Source: an uncultured Prevotella sp. (GTDB lineage: Bacteria; Bacteroidota; Bacteroidia; Bacteroidales; Bacteroidaceae). Taken from it: a stretch of 16,577 nt of DNA. The position numbers were made by a program, and so were the translations under genes. Shown here in pieces: positions 1 through 7,670 of this stretch (position 1 is its first letter; each line of letters starts with the position of its first letter). The DNA lies in contig CAKPTK010000043.1 in the NCBI GenBank assembly GCA_934190685.1, positions 1-16,577 on the forward strand, written 5' to 3'. Under the pieces are notes generated by a model. That model was not told the origin of the DNA, searched no databases, and saw only the letters and a list, made by a program, of their open reading frames with translations.

Positions 1-215
1 ATCCCGACCTCTACAAGAAGGCTATGGAGTTTGAGAAGGACGGCTATACATGGAATCAGGGCGAGAGCCTTGCCGACCTTATAAAGCCAGAGCGAATAAG
101 AAAAATCAAACTTGACATAATAAAGCGGCAGGAAGAAAACCGCGCCAAACAGAAGGGCACAACACTTGTCGACCTTTTTGGCGATGAGATTATGTGTGCG
201 AATTGTTTCATCTGA
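1..215 (+). CDS. 3' end of a probable PAPS-reductase-like (SspD/DndC-type) protein, cut by window edge
   Basis: The reading frame is open from the first base and ends at TGA 213-215, so only about 70 C-terminal residues are visible. The upstream codons continue as Pro-Asp-Leu-Tyr-Lys-Lys before the first Met at 24, so that Met need not be the start. The visible part is charged and holds GYTWNQGESLADLIKPERI, which resembles the C-terminal end of phosphoadenosine-phosphosulfate-reductase family proteins. None of the catalytic motifs (PP-loop, cysteine motif) lies in the window, so the identification is weak. The next gene starts 15 bases later on the same strand, which suggests one operon. If the assignment holds, this would be the sulfur-transfer subunit of a DNA phosphorothioation system. 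It could equally be an unrelated C-terminal domain. Confidence 0.5.
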   Translation, partial: PDLYKKAMEFEKDGYTWNQGESLADLIKPERIRKIKLDIIKRQEENRAKQKGTTLVDLFGDEIMCANCFI

Positions 216-230
216 AAAGCTATCTGACTT

Positions 231-2453
231 ATGTTGTATGATGTTAACTGGGCAGAGGACGGCACGTATCGTCCTGGCGAGAAAAATTCGCCAGAGAAGT
301 TCTTCAACGACGGATTGAGAAACAGCAGTGAGTTCGACTTGCAGTTGGGGTATTTCAGTTCGGCGGCAATAAGTGTGCTTGCCGAAGGCTTTGCCACGTT
401 TATTGCTAACGGTGGCAGGATGCGACTTGTAATAAACCAGATAGTGTCTGAGGCTGACAAGAAGGCTATCTGCAAGGGGATGAACGGAACATTCATCGAT
501 TGTTTCGACCTTACAAACTTTGAGTCGCTGCGCAGGACGTTCGACGAATATCAACAGCAGTTCTTTGATTGCCTCGCATTCCTTATTTACAACAAGCGCA
601 TTGACATTCGAATCATACGCCCGCGCAACCGCAAGGGCATTGCGCATACCAAGTCGGGACAGTTTCGCGACGGCGACAGTGTGACTTCCTTCACCGGCTC
701 GGCAAACTTCACTATTAGTGGTCTGTTCAACAATCTTGAGGAGATAAAGATTGACCGCAGCGACAGCATAGACTCTATGGTGCGTGCACGGATAAAGAGC
801 CAGCGCACGGAGTTTGATGCTATAATGAACAGGCAGAAGCGTGGCATAGAGTATCTGCCGGCAGACAAACTTGAGGCGGCTGTGGCATCCTCGTTTGGCG
901 GTAAGGATGTCGACGAACTTCTTGATGTTGAGCGGAAACTGAAAAGGATAAAGGCGGAAAAGGAAATCAGCAATATGAACGAGGAAAATGTAAGTGTGCA
1001 TGAAGAAGACATTGCTTCGGCTCCACATTTTCCTTATCCGTCGGGACCGCGCGATTATCAGAAACAGGCTTTTGAGAATTGGAAGAACAATGGGCAGCGC
1101 GGCTTGTTCGCAATGGCGACAGGCACGGGCAAGACAATAACGTCACTCAATTGTCTGCTGGAGATATATAAGCGAAAGGGCTATTACAAGGCGATAATAC
1201 TTGTGCCGACTCAGACGTTGGTGGAGCAGTGGGTGGATGAGTGCCGTAAATTCAACTTTAGGAATATATATAAGGTGTATTCTCGCAATAGAAGATGGAA
1301 GGATGAGACAGAGGCATTGCATCTGAAAGAGGATTTCAATTATTCGGAAAGCAATGATTCTTTCATTATCATTTCCACTTACGCCTCTTTTGCCCGTGCC
1401 AATGTTTTTATGTCGTTGAATGGTTTCTCCAAGAGCCAGACATTGCTTATTGCAGATGAGGCTCACAATATGGGAGCAGGGCGAATACTTGACCGGCTTG
1501 ACGGAATAAAATATCTCCGTCGTATAGGCTTGTCGGCCACCCCCAACCGACAGTACGATGATGTGGCAAATAGTAGGTTGGCTGACTTCTTCGGATGCGC
1601 CAAGGGCTATACATTTGAGTATACTATGCGTGAGGCCATAGACAATGGATTTCTGTGCCGTTACTATTATTATCCTCATGTTGTATATTTGGACGATGAG
1701 GAGATGGCGGAATATATAAAGATTTCATTGCAATTGGCAAAGTACTTCAACTATGACAGTTCCACATTCCCGCAAGGTGATGATATTCTGATGGCTTTGC
1801 TGCTAAAGCGTAAACGCATTGTGCACAAGGCTAAGAACAAGGAGAGTGTTTTTCTTGACATATTGAGGCATAGGTATGAAGAAAAGGGAAATCTGAAGTA
1901 CACGTTGGTGTATGTGCCCGAAGGCAATAGGCCAGACGAAACGTCTGACGTGTTTGATTCTGCCGATACAATTGGCGACGACGCGACCTCACAACACCTG
2001 ATAGACAGGTACACAGAGATTGTAAGGAGTATAAGCCGCACAACGACAGTGCGTGAGTTTACGTCTTCTTCAAAAGACCGCGACAAGATATTAAGCGATT
2101 TTGCAAGCGGAGATTTGGAAGTTCTTACATCGATGAAGTGTCTTGACGAGGGCGTTGACGTGCCGCGCAGCGAGATGGCTGTATTTTGTGCAAGCACTGG
2201 CAATCCGCGGCAGTTCATACAGCGTAGAGGTAGAATCTTGCGTAAGCATAAAGACAAATATCATGCTGTAATACACGATTTGATCGTGGCGCCGATGATA
2301 AACTCTGCTTCGGAGAGCTACGGCATGGAACGAAGACTGCTCGAAATGGAAATGAAGCGTGTGAGGGATTTCGCGTCTCTTTCGGAGAATGCGGATTTCA
2401 CTTATACGGCACTTGATGACATTACTACATATTACAACATAACAATTTTATAG
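231..2453 (+). CDS. PLD-type nuclease / SF2 DEAH helicase fusion, probable defence-system effector
   Basis: This 740-residue protein has two recognisable modules. Residues about 30-200 form a single phospholipase-D-like domain: H139-T-K141 is followed by Asp147 and by TGSANFT. One HKD-like motif suggests a dimeric nuclease of the NgoFVII/BfiI kind, although the spacing HxK-x5-D is one longer than canonical. Residues about 270-690 form a superfamily 2 helicase/translocase: Walker A ATGTGKT (296-302, Lys301), DEAH 409-412, SATP 435-438, and motif VI QxxQRRGRxLR (661-671). This is the layout of restriction helicases such as those linked to phosphorothioation systems (dnd 'restriction enzyme' and Ssp effectors). 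ATG 231 is the first start after the upstream stop; the next gene follows 2 bases after the stop. I infer a role in attacking or unwinding unmodified foreign DNA. The domain calls are secure and the pathway is inference. Confidence 0.85.
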   Translation: MLYDVNWAEDGTYRPGEKNSPEKFFNDGLRNSSEFDLQLGYFSSAAISVLAEGFATFIANGGRMRLVINQIVSEADKKAICKGMNGTFIDCFDLTNFESLRRTFDEYQQQFFDCLAFLIYNKRIDIRIIRPRNRKGIAHTKSGQFRDGDSVTSFTGSANFTISGLFNNLEEIKIDRSDSIDSMVRARIKSQRTEFDAIMNRQKRGIEYLPADKLEAAVASSFGGKDVDELLDVERKLKRIKAEKEISNMNEENVSVHEEDIASAPHFPYPSGPRDYQKQAFENWKNNGQRGLFAMATGTGKTITSLNCLLEIYKRKGYYKAIILVPTQTLVEQWVDECRKFNFRNIYKVYSRNRRWKDETEALHLKEDFNYSESNDSFIIISTYASFARANVFMSLNGFSKSQTLLIADEAHNMGAGRILDRLDGIKYLRRIGLSATPNRQYDDVANSRLADFFGCAKGYTFEYTMREAIDNGFLCRYYYYPHVVYLDDEEMAEYIKISLQLAKYFNYDSSTFPQGDDILMALLLKRKRIVHKAKNKESVFLDILRHRYEEKGNLKYTLVYVPEGNRPDETSDVFDSADTIGDDATSQHLIDRYTEIVRSISRTTTVREFTSSSKDRDKILSDFASGDLEVLTSMKCLDEGVDVPRSEMAVFCASTGNPRQFIQRRGRILRKHKDKYHAVIHDLIVAPMINSASESYGMERRLLEMEMKRVRDFASLSENADFTYTALDDITTYYNITIL

Positions 2454-2455
2454 AC

Positions 2456-2686
2456 ATGGCATACACTACCAATAACGACAAAATGCTTGAGGCTGTACTG
2501 ACAGACCCGGACTTGATGAAATTCGGCGACTATAATCCTGCTGAGGTTTCATCAATATATCAGGCCATTGATTCTGACAATGTTGTCGTCAGCGCTGTTG
2601 CGCAGATAATTAAGCGTTCGTCGGAACAGGCTACAGAGAGAGAAATATACAAAGAAGTGACAGAATACTTAAAGAGAAACGTATGA
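2456..2686 (+). CDS. 76-aa acidic protein of unknown function, coupled to helicase and ATPase genes
   Basis: This small protein has no signal peptide and no membrane segment. It is predicted to be mostly helical and acidic in its first half, ending in a charged helix (YKEVTEYLKRNV). I recognise no family. Its placement makes it credible as a gene: the ATG lies 2 bases after the helicase stop, and its TGA overlaps the ATG of the next gene (ATGA at 2683-2686), so all three are very likely translated in a coupled way. Such spacing is common for subunits of one complex. A small adaptor or regulator joining helicase and ATPase is a reasonable guess but nothing more. It could also be one of the small subunits of an SspFGH-like effector set; that mapping cannot be made from sequence alone. 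Confidence 0.8.
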   Translation: MAYTTNNDKMLEAVLTDPDLMKFGDYNPAEVSSIYQAIDSDNVVVSAVAQIIKRSSEQATEREIYKEVTEYLKRNV

Positions 2687-4848
2687 TAATAAAGGAAATA
2701 TCTATACGTAACTTCCGTAGTTACTATGGCGAGAACAAGTTCGAATTCTCAAACGGATTGACTCTGATTATTGGTGACAATGGTGATGGCAAGACAACAT
2801 TCTTTGAAGCCTTGCAATGGTTGTTCAATACAACTACAGAGAACAACAGCATTGACAATGCCTCGGAAATGCGCAAGTCGAAACTCGAAATAGGCGAGAG
2901 CGATGAAGTGGCTGTAAGAATGGTGTTTGAGCATGATGGAGAGAAGAGTGTCGAGAAGTCTTTTGCCTTTGAGCGTACATCAGACACTTCGTTCAAAACG
3001 TCTTCCATTACTTTCCGTGGCTACGAAGACACGGGAGCGGGGCGTGAGGTCGTGAATGGAAAGAACCTTATGGACAGATGTTTTGACGCTTTTATCCAGA
3101 GGTTCAGTATGTTCAAGGGTGAGTCTACTCTTAATGTGTTTCAGAATGCGGCAGCCCTTAAGGAACTTGTTGACAAATTCTCGGATGTTAGGGAGTTTGA
3201 CAAATTGGTGTCACTCTCTGAGGATATGGAAGACAAGTCCAACAAGGCTTATCAGAAAGAATGTCGGTCTGACAAAAAAATTGCTGCACAGGCAGATGTT
3301 CTTGAAAATAAGTTGAAGCGTGTGTCCGAAGAAATCTTTAACAAGAAGAATGAGATAAAGGACAAGAAATTGTCTGTTTCTGTATTCTCTTCCAAGCTTG
3401 AGGAATTGGAGCAGAATCAAGAGACGACAGAACGCTTCAATGAAGTGAGTGAACGCCTGAAGACATTGAAAGAAAAGTCGCTGAAGTTGCGTGCCAATAT
3501 TTCTTTGGTAAATAAGAATACGGCACTGTTTGACCAACTGTGGATATTGTGTGCGTTTCCTCCTATATTGACTGAGTTCAAGAAGAAATGTTCCGATTTT
3601 AGCCGTGAGAAAAGACGTCAGGAGAAAGCTTTTGTTGAGCAACAGGCAAGGGAGGCTGGCAAGAAAGAGGCTTTCAAGGAAGTTCGCGGCATGCTTTCTG
3701 ATAATGTGGCAGAGTTGCCTTGGTACTTGCCAAATCAAGAGACAATGGAGGAGATGATTCACGACCATGTGTGCAAGGTTTGCGGCACGGCGGCTCCTGA
3801 AGGCTCCAAGGCGTATGATTTTATGGTGAACAAGCTCAATGAATATAAAAAACACATTGCAGCAAAGTTGCAGTTGGAAGAGGAAAGGGCGGCAGCTGAG
3901 CAAAAGCAATTGTTCATAAGTGGTCATATAGAGGAGTTGCACAATATGAGCATACGGCTTGGCGGAAGCACAGAAGCAAAGGTCGCACATCTTTCTACCG
4001 ACATATTCGACCGTTTGAGCCTTGAGGACCGTCTGCGGGATGATTTGAGGAAAGTTGAAGAAAAGATGCAGGAAACGGAAGACGAGAAAGCGCGTCTGTT
4101 GATACAGGCTGGCAACGTGTCTGAAGAATTGCTGCAGAAGAGTTTTCTCGATATAAAGGGAATGTTTGAGCAGAAAGGACGGGCGGAGAAACGTCTTGTG
4201 GAACTTGAACGTGACTTGCAGGAACTGCAGGAAGAGGAGGCTGGCTTGCGCCGACAGTTCAATGAGCTGAATCCGCAGAGTAGCCAGGTGAAGGTCTACC
4301 GTGATGTCCATCGTGTGCTGGAGGAGATTTCGAAGGCTTTCCGCAGAGCGAAGAAGGACAATCTGCGTCGTTTCCTCGCTGCATTGGAGGAGTGTGCGAA
4401 TGATTATTTGGAGCGTCTTAGCGCAAAGGATTTCCATGGCGAGATTCATTTGCGTCAGACCGTTGAGGAGTCTACGGAAATAAGATTGTACAGTTCTAAT
4501 GGAACGGAAATAAAGAATCCGTCAGGCTCGCAAGAGACGGTCATGTATATGTCGGTGTTGTTCGCGATATCCGACTTTACCGACCAAAAGCGCGACGAGA
4601 ACTACCCTCTTATATTCGATGCCGCCACTTCCTCGTTCGGAGACTCCAAGGAGGAAGGCTTCTACAACGTCATTGACAAGATAAAGAAGCAATGTATTAT
4701 CGTGACAAAGGACTTCATTACAAAAGGCCAACTGCGACTGAACGAGATAGACCAGTTGACTTGCGGAGTGTACCGCATCAAGAAGGCAGATAACTTTGAC
4801 AGCCATAATATGGCTACAATACGGACAATGGTAGAAAAAATAAAATAG
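2683..4848 (+). CDS. SMC/RecF/DndD-like ATPase with zinc-hook CxxC
   Basis: This 721-residue protein has the split ABC-ATPase architecture of Rad50/SbcC and DndD. The N-terminal ATPase half starts IKEISIRNFRSYYGEN and holds Walker A GDNGDGKT (31-38). Long charged coiled-coil stretches cover about residues 170-345 and 380-560. In the middle lies C364-KV-C367, placed like a zinc hook. The C-terminal half has a signature-like SGSQE (614-618), Walker B PLIFD ending at Asp646 and a D-loop-like SFGD. Two points are unusual. The residue after the Walker B Asp is Ala rather than the catalytic Glu, and the usual H-loop position reads VTKDF, with Lys where His is normal. The gene overlaps the 76-aa gene by four bases and is followed after 2 bases by the next gene. 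It probably senses or bridges DNA for the neighbouring helicase-nuclease. Confidence 0.85.
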   Translation: MIIKEISIRNFRSYYGENKFEFSNGLTLIIGDNGDGKTTFFEALQWLFNTTTENNSIDNASEMRKSKLEIGESDEVAVRMVFEHDGEKSVEKSFAFERTSDTSFKTSSITFRGYEDTGAGREVVNGKNLMDRCFDAFIQRFSMFKGESTLNVFQNAAALKELVDKFSDVREFDKLVSLSEDMEDKSNKAYQKECRSDKKIAAQADVLENKLKRVSEEIFNKKNEIKDKKLSVSVFSSKLEELEQNQETTERFNEVSERLKTLKEKSLKLRANISLVNKNTALFDQLWILCAFPPILTEFKKKCSDFSREKRRQEKAFVEQQAREAGKKEAFKEVRGMLSDNVAELPWYLPNQETMEEMIHDHVCKVCGTAAPEGSKAYDFMVNKLNEYKKHIAAKLQLEEERAAAEQKQLFISGHIEELHNMSIRLGGSTEAKVAHLSTDIFDRLSLEDRLRDDLRKVEEKMQETEDEKARLLIQAGNVSEELLQKSFLDIKGMFEQKGRAEKRLVELERDLQELQEEEAGLRRQFNELNPQSSQVKVYRDVHRVLEEISKAFRRAKKDNLRRFLAALEECANDYLERLSAKDFHGEIHLRQTVEESTEIRLYSSNGTEIKNPSGSQETVMYMSVLFAISDFTDQKRDENYPLIFDAATSSFGDSKEEGFYNVIDKIKKQCIIVTKDFITKGQLRLNEIDQLTCGVYRIKKADNFDSHNMATIRTMVEKIK

Positions 4849-4850
4849 CT

Positions 4851-5411
4851 ATGGAATCATTATATGACATTTGGAGCAGACGCAACCCGCAATGGGAGAA
4901 GCGTTATCAGGAGTCCATTATGGATGTCTTCACCGACTATGGACGCGGCACTACAGCCTATCAAGTGGCTCGCGCAAAGATATTCGGAGCTGGTTATGAG
5001 GCTTTCATAATAGCATTCTTCATTGGCCTGTATTTTGACCAGACAAAGCCTTTGGTTGAGGATAAGGCTCTGATAAAGACATACGGACAACCGATTCAAT
5101 ATTGGGGCAACCAGGAGAATCGCCTTGGCAGGACATCTTATGGACAGATACGGGAATTCATGTTTGCTGCTCTTGTAGCAAGAACCGATATTGACCTTAT
5201 TGCCTTGGACAAGGGCGAAATAACTGTTAGGAAAGTTGTCGACCAACTTGTTGACAAGATGGAGCAGTACGCTAATTTCGGCTTCTCTTTCATGTATGAG
5301 AAAATGGAAGAAGACCCCAACTATTTCTTTAAGGAGACGGCTTTTCTCCACCTTTTCTTGTCATTCCTGAAAGACAAGAAAGAGGATGGAAGTGAATTGG
5401 AAGAATTATAA
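4851..5411 (+). CDS. 186-aa protein of unknown family in the defence operon
   Basis: The start lies 2 bases after the ATPase stop, so the gene belongs to the same transcript. I do not recognise the family. Visible features are an amphipathic N-terminal segment (YDIWSRRNPQWEKRYQES), a hydrophobic stretch around residues 47-62 (YEAFIIAFFIGLYFDQ) followed by a charged region, a conserved-looking PIQYWG, and then AALVARTDIDLIALDKGEI and a helical C-terminus. The hydrophobic stretch is more like a buried helix than a membrane segment because it is followed by a soluble domain. The overall look, a mid-size alpha-helical protein trailing an SMC-like ATPase, recalls accessory proteins of Dnd/Ssp gene clusters. 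I cannot name one. Confidence is high that it is a real gene and low for function. Confidence 0.8.
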   Translation: MESLYDIWSRRNPQWEKRYQESIMDVFTDYGRGTTAYQVARAKIFGAGYEAFIIAFFIGLYFDQTKPLVEDKALIKTYGQPIQYWGNQENRLGRTSYGQIREFMFAALVARTDIDLIALDKGEITVRKVVDQLVDKMEQYANFGFSFMYEKMEEDPNYFFKETAFLHLFLSFLKDKKEDGSELEEL

Positions 5412-5423
5412 AAACACATATCT

Positions 5424-5819
5424 ATGAGTACACGTTTAAAATTTATCCTGACCTACATTGGCGGTATAGTGACAGGCATTGTCATTGTTTTCATTTGGGG
5501 ATATTGCATGGCAAAATCGTATGTAAATAATGCTTCAGATGGCATCGACATGTATGATAAGCCTACGCAAACTATTGATATAAATGCGTTTGAGGTTATG
5601 CAAGTGTTGTCGGACGGAAGTGCTTTGGCAACATCTGAAGATATTGGCGATATTGGTGTTATTGTCCTTTTCAAGGCAAATGACGGTGAGTCCTACTACG
5701 ATCAGCAGAAGATAACAATACCTTCGGATAAATGTTTAAAGCAAATCGGCACTTACAGGTACACTTCTCGTCAGGATATAGAAAAGACTGTACCAATTGT
5801 TGCAATTTTTGATAAGTAG
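5424..5819 (+). CDS. 131-aa protein with N-terminal membrane anchor, unknown function
   Basis: The N-terminus (basic STRLK, then a hydrophobic stretch at about residues 8-27) is a single membrane anchor or uncleaved signal. The remaining 100 residues look like a small beta-rich domain, probably outside the cytoplasm, with alternating Val/Ile strands (VMQVLSDGSALATS, GVIVLFKAND) and no catalytic motif that I can see. The start lies 12 bases after the preceding gene and a hairpin follows the stop at 5827-5864, so it probably ends the operon. It is unclear whether it functions with the defence genes or is a passenger; membrane-anchored partners do occur in some abortive-infection systems. I recognise no family. 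Confidence 0.7.
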   Translation: MSTRLKFILTYIGGIVTGIVIVFIWGYCMAKSYVNNASDGIDMYDKPTQTIDINAFEVMQVLSDGSALATSEDIGDIGVIVLFKANDGESYYDQQKITIPSDKCLKQIGTYRYTSRQDIEKTVPIVAIFDK

Positions 5820-5826
5820 AAACAAA

Positions 5827-5864
5827 ACAGCGCAAGACCATAAGACAATGGCTTTGCGCTGTTC
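5827..5864. terminator. Bidirectional hairpin terminator between convergent genes
   Basis: A perfect 10-bp stem pairs AACAGCGCAA (5827-5836) with TTGCGCTGTT (5855-5864), with a further CCAT/ATGG pairing inside the loop. It sits between the stop of the plus-strand 131-aa gene and the stop of the minus-strand DUF3791 gene. On the minus strand it is followed by a U-rich stretch (TTGTTTC), so it fits best as the end of the DUF3990-DUF3791 transcript, but it can serve both. Confidence 0.7.
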
Positions 5865-5868
5865 TCAT

Positions 5869-6324
5869 TCACAACACTCTTCCTGCCTCATACGACGCGA
5901 GTTGGTAGCTTGTGTTCTCGTAGTACATGGAACTGTTGTAGTTGTCGATTTTCGGCACAATCCATGAGTTGTAGACGGCAACCAGGGCTGAAATGAAGTC
6001 TGTGCCTGAGTGTGCCGCAACAGCAGCAATAAGTCGGTGCATCACCTTGCCGATGTCCCAATAGGATGGAATACGTTCGTGGGCAAGCGACACGTTGTCG
6101 TAAGTGCCGTTTTTGATGCCGAATTTGCTGACGATTTCCTCGGTCACCTTGTCCATGTTCTCGCAGTGGTACACGTCGGCAAAGTCGAGATAGTGTCTCA
6201 ATCCATTTTGCCCCATTGCGTTGACAATGGTTTTGCGCTCGTTCCTTGTCTTGCGCGCCACATACTCTATTAGGCTGCACAGAAAGAACAAATCGTTCAT
6301 TTGCTTTTCCTCGCGTCCATTCAT
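5869..6324 (-). CDS. DUF3791 domain protein, probable antitoxin/partner of DUF3990
   Basis: This 151-residue protein matches the DUF3791 pattern: an N-terminal LFFLCSLIEYVARKTRNER segment, then LRHYLDFADVYHCENMDKV, and further on IPSYWDIGKVMHRLI. DUF3791 proteins are typically encoded beside DUF3990 proteins, as here. The start ATG (6324-6322) overlaps the DUF3990 stop in an ATGA arrangement. It is preceded 7 bases upstream by a perfect GGAGG, which is unusual in Bacteroidota and favours this start over the Met eight residues further in (MNDLFFLCS). The C-terminal third (VYNSWIVPKIDNYNSSMYY) goes beyond the core domain. The pair is inferred to be toxin-antitoxin-like, with this member as the partner or antidote; that role has not been shown from this sequence. 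Confidence 0.8.
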   Translation of the reverse strand: MNGREEKQMNDLFFLCSLIEYVARKTRNERKTIVNAMGQNGLRHYLDFADVYHCENMDKVTEEIVSKFGIKNGTYDNVSLAHERIPSYWDIGKVMHRLIAAVAAHSGTDFISALVAVYNSWIVPKIDNYNSSMYYENTSYQLASYEAGRVL

Positions 6325-6776
6325 GGTTGAACCTCCTCAAAACCTTTAAATCTTATACATTCAAGAGCCCTGTCTGTGCAGAACACAATCTGGTGGGTAG
6401 GGTATTTGAATTTTGCCAAAACCCAGAACTGCTCTCTTGTCAACACTCCGTTTATGAAGTCTGCCACATAGTTGTATATTTGGTCATCGGCCATGGCTCC
6501 CGTCACAATGTCGTAGTTGTGCTGTAAGCCATGACGGCAGTCTACGATGAAATCAAGCCATTCGTCAGTCATGTTGCCGAACTTCTTGATGTTGAGAGCG
6601 TTGTTTTCCGTATACTCATATGTGTTGACAACGGGCGTTTCGTAGCGTTGTGCCCACCTTGCGGCTTGTTTCTTTATGCCAGTGCAATAAAAGCCGTTGC
6701 CGAAATCCTTTGTGAAACGCCCGTCGATAAGTTTCGGTTCAGGTATCTTTGTATAACTTCCGTGATATATTTCCAT
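6321..6776 (-). CDS. DUF3990 protein, ADP-ribosyltransferase-fold toxin candidate
   Basis: The 151-residue protein fits DUF3990 closely: IYHGSYTKI at the start (His5), DFGNGFYCT (Tyr30), DEWLDFIVDCR, YDIVTGAMADDQIYNY, VLTREQFWVLAKF, and HQIVFCTDRALECI near the end. DUF3990 is, to my knowledge, grouped with the ADP-ribosyltransferase fold. His5, Tyr30 and a Glu/Gln near the C-terminus (Gln129 or Glu115) are then candidates for the H-Y-E/Q triad. It is the first gene of a two-gene unit, and the downstream DUF3791 gene overlaps its stop. The target is unknown. The length is normal and there are no lesions, in contrast to the decayed gene just upstream. No convincing promoter is seen in the 24 bases between that pseudogene and this start, so it may be read from further upstream. 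Confidence 0.8.
   Translation of the reverse strand: MEIYHGSYTKIPEPKLIDGRFTKDFGNGFYCTGIKKQAARWAQRYETPVVNTYEYTENNALNIKKFGNMTDEWLDFIVDCRHGLQHNYDIVTGAMADDQIYNYVADFINGVLTREQFWVLAKFKYPTHQIVFCTDRALECIRFKGFEEVQP
6332..6336 (-). promoter_or_regulatory. Strong Shine-Dalgarno (GGAGG) for the DUF3791 gene inside the DUF3990 gene
   Basis: On the minus strand GGAGG lies seven bases upstream of the DUF3791 ATG and is encoded by the Glu-Glu-Val codons at the end of DUF3990. Bacteroidota genes rarely rely on Shine-Dalgarno pairing, so a perfect copy at an overlapping start suggests that coupled expression of the second gene is specifically secured. Confidence 0.55.
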
Positions 6777-6799
6777 ATGTGCCTACATTATAAGTTGTA

Positions 6800-7670
6800 T
6801 CAAACATTGAAATTCTCGATGTCCTCCTGCACGTCCTCCAGCCAGAACTCCTCGGGGTCGAATTTATGTCCGAGCCAGTCCTTCAGCTCGCGGGCATGTG
6901 CTGAGCGCGGATGCTCCATAGCCTCGCACAGATCGCAGTAGCCCCACACTCCCCCACAGTCCTCGGGTGGGCATGCACGCTTGCCGCTGATGAGTCTCAC
7001 TCGTGGCTACTCGCCGTCGGCATAGTCCTCCGCCTTGCTCAGCACGACATCGTGCTCCCAGCTGTCGCCAAAGTCGTATTCAAACATCACTTTGTCCTTG
7101 GCGGCTTTCAGCAGGTGGCCGATTGAATAGTCGCCGCCCCAAAGTTTTCTTTGCCCCAAGCAAAATCCTCATCGTCATCCGTATTCACCGTGAAATAGAT
7201 TGTGCCACGGCGGCCTCCAGCGTAGAATTGGTGGAGGTGGGTGTTTTCCCATCCCATAGCGGTAATGGTAATCTCGGCGAGCGACGTGAGCTTTACGCTC
7301 GACGGCACCTCAATCTTGCGCCAGATGCTTGGCGAAATGTTGCGCAACTTGATGCGTATCGTGCATTTCTTTATCTCTTTGGCAAGCATACATTCGAGTC
7401 TGCCGCTGCCTTGATAGCTGAATAAATCGTCAGTATACGAATCGTCATTTCTTTCCTCGTCATCGTTCTCGTCACGATAGTCATCACCGTCCGCCAAATG
7501 AGTCTTTGTCGTTTTTTTTTCATTTTCTCCAAAGCCATATCCATTATCAAATTGAACATTTCTTCGGAGGGTCGACTCCTAAGGAATTTGGATAGTTGTT
7601 GGTTGATGACATCCTCGCCTTTGCGTTTCTTTATCAACCTTCTGAATTTTTCCATGTCTTTCTCTTTCAT
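6800..7670 (-). pseudogene. Decayed pRiA4b ORF-3-like gene (two frameshifts and one nonsense codon)
   Basis: Three reading frames on the minus strand together spell one plasmid pRiA4b ORF-3-like protein. The N-terminal part (from ATG 7670, KFRRLIKKRKGEDVINQQ) ends at a run of nine A (7512-7520). The next part has TIRIKLRNISPSIWRKIEVP and MGWENTHLHQF. It loses frame at GGGG (7137-7140), after which EYDFGDSWEHDVVLSKAEDY continues in another frame. A TAG at 7009-7007 then replaces what is probably Tyr. The C-terminal part, RLISGKRACPPEDCGGVWGY, follows to the stop at 6800. RACPPEDCGG and FDPEEFWLEDV are hallmarks of the family. The middle part has no ATG of its own, which supports one original gene. 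Three lesions argue for real decay rather than one sequencing error. The molecular function of the family is unknown to me. Confidence 0.8.

Noticed and set aside
24..215. A complete 63-aa gene starting at ATG 24
   Set aside because: The frame is open to the first base and no upstream stop or start signal is visible, so a cut longer gene is more likely.
3211..4449. A 412-codon open frame on the minus strand opposite the SMC-like ATPase
   Set aside because: It mirrors the coiled-coil codons (GAG/AAG antisense gives Leu/Phe-rich sequence) and has no motif, while the plus-strand ATPase is certain.
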